Below, in pieces: positions 40,721 to 52,835 of a DNA stretch of 64,000 nt; position 1 is the first letter of the stretch; every line of letters starts with the position of its first letter. The position numbers were made by a program, and so were the translations under genes. Under the pieces are notes generated by a model. It was not told the DNA's origin. It was given only the letters and a program-made list of their open reading frames with translations, and did no database searches. Source of the stretch: Hydractinia symbiolongicarpus (taxonomy: Eukaryota > Cnidaria > Hydrozoa > Anthoathecata > Hydractiniidae); assembly GCF_029227915.1 (NCBI RefSeq), contig NC_079882.1:4834001-4898000 (forward strand), written 5' to 3'.

Positions 40721-41371
40721 CTGTCAAAACAATAAAACTTAAATATTGATTTCAACTATACAATTTGATTAACATAAAGTTCAAATTTTACAAGATTTCA
40801 ACTTTGAGCTTAATTACAAAAAGACTTCATACTTTTAAAAAATATATATTAAAAATTTGCTTTTGGAGTGCGCCATATTTATTTACATCATTAGGAAAAT
40901 TAAGTAGAATTTTATTAACCAATCATAGCGCGATGTTAATTGTTTATTAAAAACCAATGAGCGCGCCATGTTTCAAATTTGGAATAATTATACACGGCAA
41001 CTGACAAAAATTATCATAACAACAAAAAGATCATGTAAGAGACAAGCCTAGTACAAATTTAAAAGATGTTTTTCCTTCTTACAAGTTACAGATCAAAAAA
41101 GTTTTAGAAATAAGTTTTCGTAATCACAGACACAAATACTTAACTTAATAATACAATTATATGACCCTCGGGGAATACAGTTATGGGTACTTAACTGTAA
41201 AAATATGACTGATGTAAGTTTTATAAAATTAACGTAATATTTTGATATTTTTCTAATTTATCAGTGACTTAAAGTTAATTGCTAATAGTTGTTACGAATA
41301 TCAATGATAATTTTTAATAGATGTGATAAATATTCAAATTCAAACTTTACTTTAAATACCACAGGAAAGAA

Positions 41372-41518
41372 ATGTCGGTAGATTCGCCGTTTTCAACGAG
41401 CCGGGAAAATTCATCTTTTGATATAGATCAATGTCATTCTAATATGTCGTCTTATAAATTTCAATGCTCAAGGGATATTGAACTTCAAAACAACATGATC
41501 AAAAGAAAGTCAAAATAA
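41372..41518 (+). CDS. 48-aa Ser-rich small protein
   Basis: A splice acceptor (CTTTAAATACCACAG) lies seven bases before an ATG in AGAAATGT. The 48-codon frame is polar and serine-rich (SVDSPFSTSRENSSFDID), has two cysteines and ends in a basic tail (NMIKRKSK). An AATAAA overlaps the stop codon. The layout, a 5'-UTR intron then one small coding exon, resembles the peptide genes, but there is no signal peptide. It has no visible counterpart in the left duplication copy. Function unknown. Confidence 0.4.
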   Translation: MSVDSPFSTSRENSSFDIDQCHSNMSSYKFQCSRDIELQNNMIKRKSK

Positions 41519-43240
41519 ACATGAAGTTAAAATCCTTCGTGAATTAAAATAGTGTTTTCGCTAGCAACCACCTGTGTATAACATCATAAAGTTTTGTCAC
41601 ATTTTATTATCATTTTAAGCGCTTTTGCTGACAAACATGTTTGTATTTGACTGTTATCGATGTTTCTATTGACTCTCCTTCTGTCAGTCTTGAGAATATC
41701 AGAGATTTATATCGAAAAAGAGGACAACTTGAATTGTATTGTATTCTTTTAACATTTATTATTACTACCTTTTTTGATTATTATTACTTTTTATTTTTCA
41801 ATTAAACTGATGAATTAAGAGGACATGAAACATCCAACGTTATTTTTTTATTATTAGAAAGATTATAACTTATAGAACATTTATTTTAAATAAAGAATAT
41901 TTATTTTTTACAGGAGAAAGATGAAAAAAAGAAAAATATAAAATAACAAACATTTTTTTTCTTAGTTCTTTTCAATAAAACCTAATTTGAGTTTAAATCT
42001 TGATATCTCAATGGTAAAAACTTGTTATGGGCATACTGAGCTCGCAAAAAAGTGCCTGCTTTTTTCTGAAAACTAAATTGTAAAGTTTATTTTTACAGTT
42101 TGATGGTAAAAAAGTATAACAGAGAATCACGAAAAGCAACTTTGCGAAATAATCTCTGAACTTCACCTTAAAAAGTAAAACCGAGACGTTGTTATAGTAC
42201 TCAGATGGAGTAGATTTATATAGAGTCACTTTATGCGATGAGCTTTAAATGAATGTATCTTTTAGGCTCAAGAGTGGGCAACTCGAAAAGGTTTACGATA
42301 TTTTTCTACGTTTTTCCAGTTTATTATTTAATTACAAAAATAACATTTGATAGGAAATGAATCTGGCTTTTAGAAAATATATACTTTCATTTCGAAGTTT
42401 AGAAAATATCAGACAATATTCTCATCATGGGTATCCTTAAACATGTACACGAAAAAGAAGTGGCCAAATATAGTATCATGCTGAAACAGAGCTATTCTCG
42501 ATTAGTAAGTATGACTCCTTTAGTTTTGTTTGTTTGGTTAAATACTGGAAATTTTTTATGCTTTAATTTCCATAGATATTTTTCATGTTTTCACGTACAA
42601 CAAAACATTCTTAACGCAATAAATACAGTATTAATTAAAATCCACTTGAAGTTAGCAATATTTATTTTAAATTTTTCTTTAAGATATTTAGTTTTCTTGT
42701 AAATCGTTTAAGCAAGTACTAAGCTGTGTATTTTTTTGTAAATCTTTACATAACTTTATGCATTGGTATATTCTATATTAATACTAAATCTTTACAATTT
42801 ATTATGACTAAAATTGCTTAAATAAATTTTGGTTAAAATATCTAGATGCCTAAATTCATTCACTAATAACTATTATTCTTTGTATTGTAACGTAGTATGA
42901 ATAAATATTCAATCGAATTATATGCAAGTGGGAAGCTAACTTAGCTACCCACCATGAAAAAATTGATAAAGAGAACGAAATATTTAAAACTTAAAAAAAG
43001 GTTTCTCTACGAAAATATTTTAAGAGCGCAAAATTTTTGGGCACAAAATTACTTAAACTAATTAAAAAAAGAAAGTGATTATGCATATATATCACCTAGT
43101 TACATTTAAATATTTGAAACCGTTTATCGTGAAAAATGTTAGCTAGATAGCTACACAAACTTTTAGGATTTACATACGAACTAAAATTACACTGACTATT
43201 AGCATTATCTACAGCTAGAACTCTGTCGTTCGAACTTAGC
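41519..43240. other. Gene-poor part of the right duplication copy
   Basis: No gene supported. 41610-41665 matches 31790-31845. Frames at 42008-42229 and 42427-42702 are A/T-driven and unsupported. Confidence 0.35.
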
Positions 43241-44295
43241 AAAGACTAATTTTAAAGGAAAGGCGAACTGCGTTGCGGCACGACTGCTGAATAAAAGTTT
43301 ATGAAAAGTGTTGATTTTAAAGACCAGACTGATTGGTTTGGTCGCCTGCTCCATAAACTATAACTATAAACCATACATCATTTTGTTTACATTTTTGTGA
43401 GTGCTGAATTATTTATAATTGAGTATTTTTACGCATTTGTCAAACGGGTGGCTAAATTAAAAAACAATGGGATATATTTCTCTATTGTGATGGTCATGGG
43501 GTCAATGTACACAAAGTGATTTAATAAGAAAAAGTTGAAGATCAAAATGGCAAAAATGTTGAGCTACATGTAAAGAATATATTTTTATTATTTTGTACTA
43601 CTTAACTTGCCAATAAAATAGCGAGTAAAGATAAAGAAAGTAGAAAATCAATGAAGAAAGATGAAGCCACCATATTGCACGTTCGATTTGTTGAAGGTTT
43701 CCGCTCTGTATATTTATTCAAATTTGGCGCCATCTCATGATAACAAACTTTATCGTTCGAAGTTGGTAGCATGTTGTGGAAAAGGGACTCAAAACATGAA
43801 AAAATATTGTTGTTGGTTATGACAGATATTTTTTTAGTTCAAAGAAGTTTAAACAAAGGTTATAAAAAGCTGTTACTAAAATAGTACGTAAAATATTTTT
43901 AGTTATCTCAAGTAAAAGATGTTATTTTTGATGTATACTAAAGAGTACATTTAAAACCTACTTATTTTCACCCCATGCAGGCATGGAATTTCTGTACAAA
44001 TGTTGTTAGAAAGATATATAGGTAGTTAGTCGTGAAATATAGTTTTTTATTTGGTATTATAGTAGTTATCTTAGCAGATTTTAGGATTTAGAAATCTATA
44101 TATATATATTTCTCTCGCTTAAAATTTATTTTCTGGCTGCCACAAAATAGTTTCTTGTTCGCCTCTCCTTTAAGCTCGGCGGTTGTTACCGATTAATAAA
44201 AAATGTGAGTTTTGTAATATTTCTGCTGGGTACTTGCACTTTAGCCAGATGATCATAACAGTAGCTAAGAGTAGGCAATAATAAGACATTATTAA

Positions 44296-45017
44296 CCCTA
44301 TTCGGTACGGGGTTTTTCGAACATACTTTGACCGGGGGGGGGGGGGCGGATTCCGCCCACCCTCAATAACTTTTCATAGGATTGTTCAAATTGAATCAAG
44401 CTTGGTAAACTTATAGTACGTCACAAAAGGAACAAAATGGCGGCAATAAATTTTTGCTTGCGTCAGCACATTTTCTGTAACGTCATCAGAAGTCTGAAAA
44501 TCGTTAAAAATGACACTATCTGCTTAAAATGTAATTACTTTTGTTCTAGAGCGAATTTTTACATTCTGTTTGAAGTTTCTGAAAGCTAAATAAATGTTAT
44601 TTAACATATCTTCCGGTTTTTACATGGATCGGATAAAAAATCCGTTTTTTTTTTTCGATTTTCGGGTAAAATCCGACAAAATCGGGAAATCGGAATCGTC
44701 ACGTGTCCAAATTTATTCAAAATAATTCTTCTTGATGAAACAAAGTTGTGTTGCAAGTTTTAAGTTCTAAGGATAATCCTAACAGGAGTTATTATATTTT
44801 CCTCATTATAAGGATTTCATAGAGATTTTTAGGGGTAGTTTCGAGTAATGGCCAATATCAAAGCCTCTGAAAGGTATGGGACCTAAAAATTTAGCATGCA
44901 GGTGTCTAATGGATAAATGTTGAAACTCAGTAAGTATCATAGCCATATAACAAAGCAATCAGGAGTTATAAAAAAAACCGTCAGGGGGGCGGAATCCCCC
45001 CCCCGGACCGAATAGGG
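44296..45017. mobile_element. piggyBac-like MITE, TTAA target
   Basis: A 722-bp element flanked by TTAA on both sides (44292-44295 and 45018-45021). The termini are CCCTATTCGGTACGG and the near-exact complement CCGGACCGAATAGGG. Subterminal runs of 13 G and 10 C extend the inverted structure. TTAA duplication with CCCT-starting ends is the signature of piggyBac-type elements. No transposase frame remains. Related ends occur at 36405/36797, at 52089-52101 and near 15913. Confidence 0.8.
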
Positions 45018-45021
45018 TTAA

Positions 45022-46742
45022 AATGTGAGCTATCTAAACAAAGCCAGTAACATTCTTTCAGGATCGTGTTGAATTTATATGTTATGTTCCAAAGTAAAAC
45101 CTTATAAACTTGAAGGATTTCTATATGGCTCCAAGCATTTAAATATGCTTAAAATGTAAAAAAAAAATATCTTAGCTTGAAAGAAATATGCTGCAAAAAA
45201 CTTCCATCTTTCATCATGCGAAACAAACGGAGCTATGTTATAGCTACATGGTTATTTTGGTATGGTGACCTTGCAATTAAGGTACCTGTTGTAACAAAAG
45301 CAATAGTTTCTTTCTTTTTAACATTTTAATGACTGATAAGATCACGGGCCATCTGGTAATCTATTATAATTTATCAGCGTGTTTTTGACTTTTGTAAAGT
45401 TGTTTATATTTTTTACATCAAGCTTTATCAAAGTATATAAAATATGCTATAAACGTGTTCTGCCATTTACACAAATTTTTCGCTAGTACATTTATTTGAA
45501 GTTAAAGTTTTGTGAACGGGTAGTAACAATGGACGTCGTATGTTCTAAATTGTTGACCAGTGTTCAAAGTCTTTATAGTAGACTTAACGGCTAAATTAAC
45601 GAAAAAAAAAATCTTGATTTGATGGTTCTTGACATGGAAATTATTCAAATGTTTAACAGTAATTACATTTTCCATTGTTTTTTTTTATGTTTTTCTGCTT
45701 AAGTAGATTTTTAATGAGGCGTTACAACTAGTCTATACGGGTAACACAATAATCACATCTATGATTGGCATTGGAGATGTTTTTATTTTTCTTCAAGATG
45801 CCGGACAACTTATGTCATGACTCATTTTACGCTGCGACACGACGTCAATGCATTATTCTGACAAAATGATACAGGCAACGAGTAGGCAAACTTCTGAAGA
45901 AAACGTGTTTGTATACGGACAAGTTATTGCTGACGTCATCAAATGTCTAAAATCATCATTCATCGGCAAAAGTGGATTTTTTCATGGGAATTGCAATAAG
46001 TTATTTTTGATAGGGTTAAGGTTAGTTTTCAATTATTTTTTTTACCTGCTGTGAAGAGAATTTTTTTATTATAATTTTATAATCTCACTTAATAGATCAG
46101 CGAATGTTAATTGCAGAAAAATTGTCTGATCGTGATATCGAATTCCACCCAAAACAATTCTAATAAAATACTCGGGTGTCTTTGTATTTCTAAGCAAACA
46201 TCGATGAGAAAAAGCTATATTCTACATTGGAAGCAAATTATTTTTATACTTGAAATGTGCCAATTTTGTATACGTTTTTAATTTCTACTTTATTAGATTC
46301 CATGGAAAAAGAAGAATAGGAATATCAGAAAAAATCAGCTTTTATGAGCTATTCTGCATTTCTCAGCAACAAGTAATTTAACCTAAGTACGGAGTTCACT
46401 GATTCCATTCTTGAGAAAGGCTTCTTTATCAATCCAAACATTGTTCAAAAGTTCCAGTACTTTAACGAACCTACGCATGGCTTCGATATAACTGACCACT
46501 ATGAAAGCAGCATTTTTTTTCGCATACATTTTAAAATTAGAAACGTTATTGAAGGATATGAGCAAACTATTTCTGTACCGCATAAGAAAAAATTTACTTA
46601 AAACAAAACAAAATCGTGTTGAATCATAATCAGATATGTGTTTTATGCAACAAGTATAGGAACCAACATAACAATTGATCTTAATGTTTGGTAAATTGTG
46701 CAAACAAACGTCACTGGGTCCTTTACAAACGTCATTCAAGTC
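45022..46742. other. Intergenic stretch upstream of peptide gene 3
   Basis: No gene supported. About 45830-45990 contains a TTGCTGACGTCATCAAA block and a GTGGATTTTTTCATGG motif, so it is probably an old Helitron relic. A minus-strand frame at 46383-46739 overlaps the conserved promoter block and is judged fortuitous. Confidence 0.4.
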
Positions 46743-46830
46743 TATAAAATAACCTGAAGTTACTTGGCTTGATTATTTTATTTTCGATACCCTTGGAACA
46801 GCACATCAACAAGACGTTAAAGTTTTTAAG
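46743..46830 (+). promoter_or_regulatory. Promoter and 5'-UTR exon of peptide gene 3
   Basis: A consensus TATAAAAT at 46743-46750 places the start near 46772. The non-coding first exon ends at a clear donor (TTTTTAAG|GTATGG, 46830/46831). The region aligns with 36262-36346. The gene 2 TATA box has a T-for-A change (TTTAAAAT), so gene 3 may be the more strongly transcribed copy. Confidence 0.6.
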
Positions 46831-47596
46831 GTATGGATGTTTTTTAACATTTTCCATGCTTGATAGGTTTCATTATTTTATCTATCATAACTAAATATTA
46901 AAGTACTTGCGCTTATTCTCTATCCTGCCATGTTTTGTTGAAAATTGTAGTTAAATTGCGGTTTGTGCTACGGATGCACGATGTCTGAGATATATGCGAT
47001 ATGCGAAAATCGAATGATGCTACTGTCTGTGTTTTCCGCCCAAGTGGGTCGTGATAGACACGCACAAAATCACCAAGCACCAAATAAAATCCAATTTTAC
47101 ATTTATCAAAAATATAAACGTTGCAAGATCTAGGAGTTATGAATATTAGGATCTTTAAAACGCTTTAAGTTAAAATTTGAGAAATACGTCTAATGAATAT
47201 AATGCTATGACAATTTTGGTTGTAGATTTATTATCTTAAGGCTTTCATTGATGGCCTTGTCCGTATAAGGTTTTCTGTTAATTTTACCTTGCAAGAAAAA
47301 GCTTGTGGCTCTTTAACTTTTTTTACGTGTAAGTTTTTGTTTTTTTTCTCTTTTTGACTTTTCATTCATCACTAAGTTATTTTTAAAAAATGGGAAATAT
47401 ATAAACCTTGCCATATTCCACCTAGGAAAAAGGTTGTTGATTATTATTGTTTTGCAACTAATCAAGAAGAAGAACATGCTTGGTTTTATCAATGATTAGC
47501 AATAAAAGATTGCTAAAGATGTTTTATAACTTGCATATTCAACATGAATTAGGAACTAACACTAAAAAAATATTTTTCCATAGAAACCAATAGAAA

Positions 47597-47866
47597 ATGG
47601 AAAGAAAAAACATTCTGTTGTATTACATACTGATATGCGCAATTACCTATTCTCATACTACTGTATCACCATATGGTAAATGCATCTATCAATGCCAGAC
47701 TAACTTTGCTCAATGTCAGGCAATAGATGAAAACGAGATGACTATTTGCTTCAATGGAAAGAAACAATGTGTAAGAATTTGCATAGCGAAAAGTTCGGGT
47801 ACATTGGCAGCAAAAAAGTTTCTATTTGAAAAAATCTTAAAGAAAATGAAGAAGAGAGAATATTAG
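47597..47866 (+). CDS. Secreted Cys-rich peptide, member 3
   Basis: An 89-residue protein. The acceptor at 47582-47583 lies 13 bases before the ATG, and the intron from 46831 splits the 5' UTR. The signal peptide covers about the first 21 residues (cleavage near SHT). The six cysteines keep the spacing C-x3-C-x6-C-x10-C-x6-C-x3-C seen at 37547, with a conserved QCQTNFxQCQ core. The C-terminal tail is more basic than in member 2 (KKFLFEKILKKMKKREY) and would make a cationic amphipathic helix. The tail could be membrane-active, or a second functional part after the disulfide hairpin. Identity to member 2 is 47 of 89 positions. It is intact and likely functional. Role unknown. Confidence 0.82.
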   Translation: MERKNILLYYILICAITYSHTTVSPYGKCIYQCQTNFAQCQAIDENEMTICFNGKKQCVRICIAKSSGTLAAKKFLFEKILKKMKKREY

Positions 47867-50800
47867 ATTGCCCGCATGGTGAAATTGTAAATTCTTGGTC
47901 GACAACATTTGAGAGAGCATGTTAGTGTTTTGAAAATATGTAAGGTTGGAAAAGTAGACTGCCATGAAAAATCAGAGCAAAGAAAATATATGTGCTAACT
48001 GAATTGGAGGCAATCAGGAAACTGCTTAAAAAGAACATTCTATTTTGCGTTTAAATTTATTTTATTATACTGTATGGTATTTATGTTGTTGTAATTAACT
48101 TTATTATTCAAAATCCGTGCGAATATAGAAATGCTTATGACACATTTATATTTATTCTGTTCTTTCTCTTTTTTTTTTTTTTATTTGATGTGCAGGAAAA
48201 AAAGCAAAGAAATAGGATTTTTTCATGAAGGAAATAAAACATTTTCTCTCACGTAGCGGAGAACTAGTCCTTTTTAAATAATTAAGAAACTTCCTTCTCC
48301 AGTATTTTACACTCGTCACAATACCAGTCATTATTATTTCATAAAGAATGTTTAAACGGCTTATAAGCCATTAATAGAGTTAGCTATGATTTTCTTGGAA
48401 GTATTATTATCTTAACAAACCCATGCATTTATGCTGGCAGAATATGACATATTAAACGTTAATGGTTTTGTTCATCAAAGTTACAAACATTTAGAACAAA
48501 AGTAGTAGCACGTGTTGCAGTTAAAACATAAAGAGAGATTTTAAAGCTTTCACACAGAGTCATATAAAAATTTAAACTTTTACTGTCAAGCTAAAGAAAA
48601 CAAGTGATTAATCACTTATATAATCTGTCAATTCACAAAATAAATCTGTAAGTCATATGTTTTAAATTTTTCACAAGCTAAATAAAGTATACATTTACGC
48701 GCTTCTTTTAAATGGCTTTCAAAGGTAACGTATTTAAACCACACACTACTGTGGCTTTATGGCACAACTTAAATTAGCTTGCATTTTGCTAGACCACACT
48801 AAAGTATCATTACTTTAACAGGTAAGATTAGAATAGCCGCATCTGTTATTGTTTTCAGGCAAAATCGTTAAGGTTATCCGTTATCTTCACTCTTTTTGCA
48901 ACTCTGTACAAGACTAGCGGTTTAAAGTGAAGTATTGCAAAAGCTGAAAATACGCTGCTGTCCTAATAATGCCCTTAAAGTAAACTACTGGAAAACGAGA
49001 TATAAGTAATGAGTTGAAATAAGCAGAAGCTTTTCGAAGTTATTTCGTCATCAGTGCCATTACCCACAATAACATTAGAAAAAATGAAAAAATACATATG
49101 TACAAATTCATTAATCTCATGTGATGACATGTTCGAATAGATGCAATATGGTGAAATCAACTTGTTAGTTCAGTGATGGTCATGTGAGGTCAATAAAAAA
49201 ACTCAGGTTTTTACGAGATCTTTGTATCTTTGTATCTTTGTGTCTCTGACAAGCTTGTGCATATTTTAACCAATTAGTTATATCTTGTTTTTATTTTTCT
49301 ATCATAATTTGGGAATAAACACAAATTTTTCGCTTAAAAAATTGTAATCTTCAGAGAATGAAAAAAGTCTTCATGAATGTCTCCAAGCAAGAAATAAAAG
49401 AAGTAAGGAAGGAACTAAAACTGAACAATAGACTGTTTTTGATATCGGACTGTTATTTTTTTCTATTGCTAGTCATGGTACCGATCTGATAACAGCTTTC
49501 TGGTTGGTCGATTTATTTGAAATTTTAAAGCTACTTAAGTAAATATAAACGGCAAAACAAGAGTCTTTTTCATAAGGTCTCTTTTATCATTTTCGAGGAA
49601 AGATTTTTCGTGCATTCCTAAACACAAAATGGTCTTTGCGTTATGAACTAACTAAATAGGGCGATCATAGAGATATTTTTGAATTCATAAACAAAAACAG
49701 TAATAAGAAACCTTATTAATTATAATCTCAATGTACACAAAGCTATATTGGAAAAAGAGATGACTCATCGTTTGTAACAGCGTGAAGATGGAAATGTATT
49801 TACACGATTAGGTTACATCAGCACTTGTTCTGCAAATCAATGCCCGGTTTTCTCATAACGATGTTTATTTCACGAGTACATTTTGAACCGGTATCTTAAT
49901 AAAAAGTTCAGTTTTTATTCAGTTTTTTATTCGAACGAATTTCCTTTACATTCATGACTGTAATCTCTTTCTTTCTTTCTGAAAAGGTGACAAAGAATCG
50001 ATCTAAGACAGGCTCTATTTACTTTCGAAGCTATTTACATTGAGATCAAGTTTTGATAATCTAAAAACCAACATAAAGTATAAGCTTGATGATATCTTAT
50101 ACCGGTATAAAATAATGATACCGGTATTTCTTTGTTTTAAATGGATGTCTGTAACTTTACTCAGCACATAAATTTAGTTTCGTGCAGGATTTATTAAATA
50201 TATATTAGGACAAATTGGCTGATAATGAGTCTAATTACTTCAATATGGAACGAATTTGTGCGAAATTACCTTATTTACATACTATTCGGTTTTTACCGAT
50301 ATCGGTCCCAGGGCTGTTTGTATTTTTTCATATCTGACGGCGTTTCTATCTTACCTTTTTCTTCCGATCTCCCAATAAGCGCAGCAGGTTGATGGATAAA
50401 AAGCCCATTCTATGAAATTAGTTTTTTTAAACATCACAAATTGCCAAAATACCTGCTTCCGGAAAAATAATATAAAAAGATCGAATAATCCAGTTTATCA
50501 TGTATAAAAATTATGTACAATAATTGTTCTGAAAAAATAGTGTTATGGTGCAAATTTTAAATTCCAATCTTATTTCTAGAGGTATGTATATTTTTCTGAT
50601 AACAGGGGTTTCATGGAAGTTTAATAGGCAGTGTCGAGCAATAACAAATAAATTTCGCAGGTTGTAGTAGTTGGTAGCTATACAAAATAGTGAAATAAGG
50701 GCTGTCCACAAAAAAATTGGCAGGGAGGCGAAATTTACACTCCCTGCTAAGTGTATTCAGCGTTAAACCCCATATGGCACTTTATAATGCTTTAATTGTT

Positions 50801-51347
50801 TTTGTTCAATTACAATGTCTTTAGTATTGATTTTGAGTAAAAAAATGGAAATCATAAAAATACACAAGTAACTTTTCCCAATCTTTGGAATTCATGCTAC
50901 AAAAAAAGTTCGTTGGGTGTCTCAGATACATCCAGGTGGCCAACATACATTGGGTTGTATGATTTTAAGTTTAATTGAAATGAAGTGTATATTTTTTATT
51001 TAGAGAAAACATTGCATCTAAAACAGCACATTGCCGAAAGAGTGGAAGTGGAAGCTTGTAATAAGACGATACGAAGCTAAATTGTGAATGTGCGAAACTG
51101 TCTACCTGTACTACACGCTCTATCCGATGTAAAATGCAGATATCATCGTTCGTTTTTTAATTGCAGAAAGTAACAGCCAACATTCTAATTACATAAATTT
51201 TCCGTTATCCCTGAAAATTCTGGATAGACGTGGAAATTTAATTTTCCTTCGAAAGCCTGAAAAACATTTTTTAAAGGTTTTTAATTATTTTTTTTGTTGA
51301 TAAATGAAAAATAGCTAGCTAGCTTTGAACAGAAGATGATATGAGTA
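47867..51347. other. Gene-poor stretch
   Basis: No gene supported. A possible poly(A) signal (AATAAA near 48232) may serve peptide gene 3. Several ACCGGT palindromes cluster at about 49888, 50102 and 50131, and ACCGATATCGGT lies near 50296. A short 9-base tandem (TCTTTGTAT) lies near 49220. Confidence 0.35.
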
Positions 51348-51398
51348 ACTGGCTGGCTTTTTCCAAATGTATTTCACATTTGGAAAAAGCCAGCCAGT
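51348..51398. repeat. 23-bp perfect inverted repeat, 5-base loop
   Basis: Arms 51348-51370 and 51376-51398 are exact complements (ACTGGCTGGCTTTTTCC... and its reverse), separated by ATTTC. A perfect 23-bp arm in such AT-rich DNA will not arise by chance. It could be a foldback element, a recent palindrome-making event or a small-RNA hairpin. Confidence 0.9.
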
Positions 51399-52715
51399 CA
51401 ATGGATTTATCAGAATTGTTGATGTTGCTGGCACATATCTGTCTCCGCTTATTGAGTGTACATTGAGTCTAGCAGTATTTAAAAATCACATTTTACACAT
51501 CTCTGATTTTAGAGTTAGGATATTAATTTGACTTTCTTATTGTGGTTGACAAGTTGGACACTAAACTCCATGTTGTTAGTATTGGTGCTAAAATGTAAGG
51601 ACTCTTCCAAGCGATTCACAGCTATTCTTGGGATGTTCTTGCTGAATGTTTATCACATTTTAAGCCTCTTCCCTATGTCCTATTTTGTAAAAAAAATATT
51701 AAATATTCCAAACCGTGTTAGTTTTTTTGGGGTGACGAAATTTCTAGTGATTTTACTCAGTCAAAATAAATTTCAACTTGGGAAAAGTTCAAAGCATTCT
51801 CCAATTCATTTTGAAAATTGTTCTTGGTGAAGGAAAACATTGCAAAAATTGATTCTAACTATTTTAGAACATATTTTATATATACTTATCACTTACGTTA
51901 TGTTTTTCTTGTTATGCCTGTTATATTTACTTAGCTCTTTTGTTATATTTTATTGACTTTATTTCTTCCCCTTAAGCAAAACAAAAATTATCAAAAATGT
52001 TGACCTCATCAAAATTTTGATGACGTCAAAGATACATAGGGGGGACCACCATATGGTCCTCTCCCAACGATTCAGCCCTTTAAAGCCCAGTTGGAATAGG
52101 GTTAATAAAAAACAAAATGGTTAATGAAACGGTTTCGGTGTCATGCCAAAAAGAAATTTTTTTTTAACAAAATGCTTTTCAAACTTTAGCTTTAATCAGG
52201 AAAGACATTGTAAACTTTTGGTTTAATATTTTTACAGATCAACACTATTGAGGATCTCCTTGAAAATAATTTATTGTAAATAAACAACTTCAACAGTTCT
52301 GCGAAATTTTTAAGATTTATACAAATAAACCTAGTTGATAAGAACATTGATTTCAACATTCTTATAAGAGCAAGATATGTATGTTGTAAGTCAAGTTAAA
52401 TCTTAAACCAAGTTGACCAGAAGTAAAGAGTGGTCGAGCGCATTTTATAGAAAACCAAGTTGACCCAATGAATTAGTTAAAGTTGCCCGTACTGCGTAAA
52501 GTTCCTGATGTATTGTCTGAAGTCTGGACAATAAGGTAAAAGTCTAAATTGTGTTCAAAATAGGCTAAAGTGATTGCTAAGAAATTTAAAGGTAGAAAGA
52601 TGTATTTTCGAAGTTAAAATATATTTACAAGCATTTCACACTTATGTACAAAAAGAGTGTGTTGTGGCTAAAAATCTTTCAACAAACTCTCATACTTTGG
52701 CGTAATTGGACCGTT
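51399..52715. other. Gene-poor stretch with TTAA-MITE end
   Basis: The frame at 51528-51830 starts at TTG and is unsupported. GGAATAGGG followed by TTAA (52102-52105) matches the end of the piggyBac-like MITE family, and TGATGACGTCA at about 52018 lies just inside it. The other end is not seen. Confidence 0.4.
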
Positions 52716-52835
52716 CTACAGGCAATCGTAACACTTCACTTTGCCGTCTATGTTCAACAATAAAATGTAGTGGTCTACGCTTCCTCTACGGTATAGGACG
52801 TAATCACGATAAAGTGATATATAGCATCCTTTTAC
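52716..52835 (-). CDS. Candidate terminal exon, small Cys-containing product
   Basis: A strong acceptor (CACAGTTATTTTCAG) precedes 39 codons plus TAG with good codon balance. The peptide starts VKGCYISLYRDYVLYRRG and ends KVKCYDCL, with three cysteines. A possible 27-nt upstream exon at about 53404-53378 (GAT...AAG before a strong GTAAGT donor) joins in frame and adds one cysteine. A secreted or structural small protein is possible. No family recognised. Confidence 0.4.
   Translation of the reverse strand, partial: VKGCYISLYRDYVLYRRGSVDHYILLLNIDGKVKCYDCL

Larger units (their letters stand above)
41600..47950. repeat. Segmental duplication, right copy
   Basis: The partner of about 31.7-37.9 kb, in the same orientation. 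It carries peptide gene 3 and a MITE at 44296-45017 that the left copy lacks. Promoter-to-promoter distance is 10,481 bp and ATG-to-ATG distance 10,050 bp. The 431-bp difference is largely the MITE in the left intron. Confidence 0.75.

Noticed and set aside
46383-46739. 118-codon minus-strand frame
   Set aside because: It covers the promoter block shared by the two peptide genes. The left copy does not keep the frame, so it is fortuitous.
49880-50310. Cluster of ACCGGT palindromes as Grainyhead-type sites
   Set aside because: Only a few copies with uneven spacing and no gene nearby. Not enough to claim a regulatory element.
51528-51830. 100-codon plus-strand frame
   Set aside because: Starts at TTG with no splice acceptor and A/T-driven composition. 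No support.
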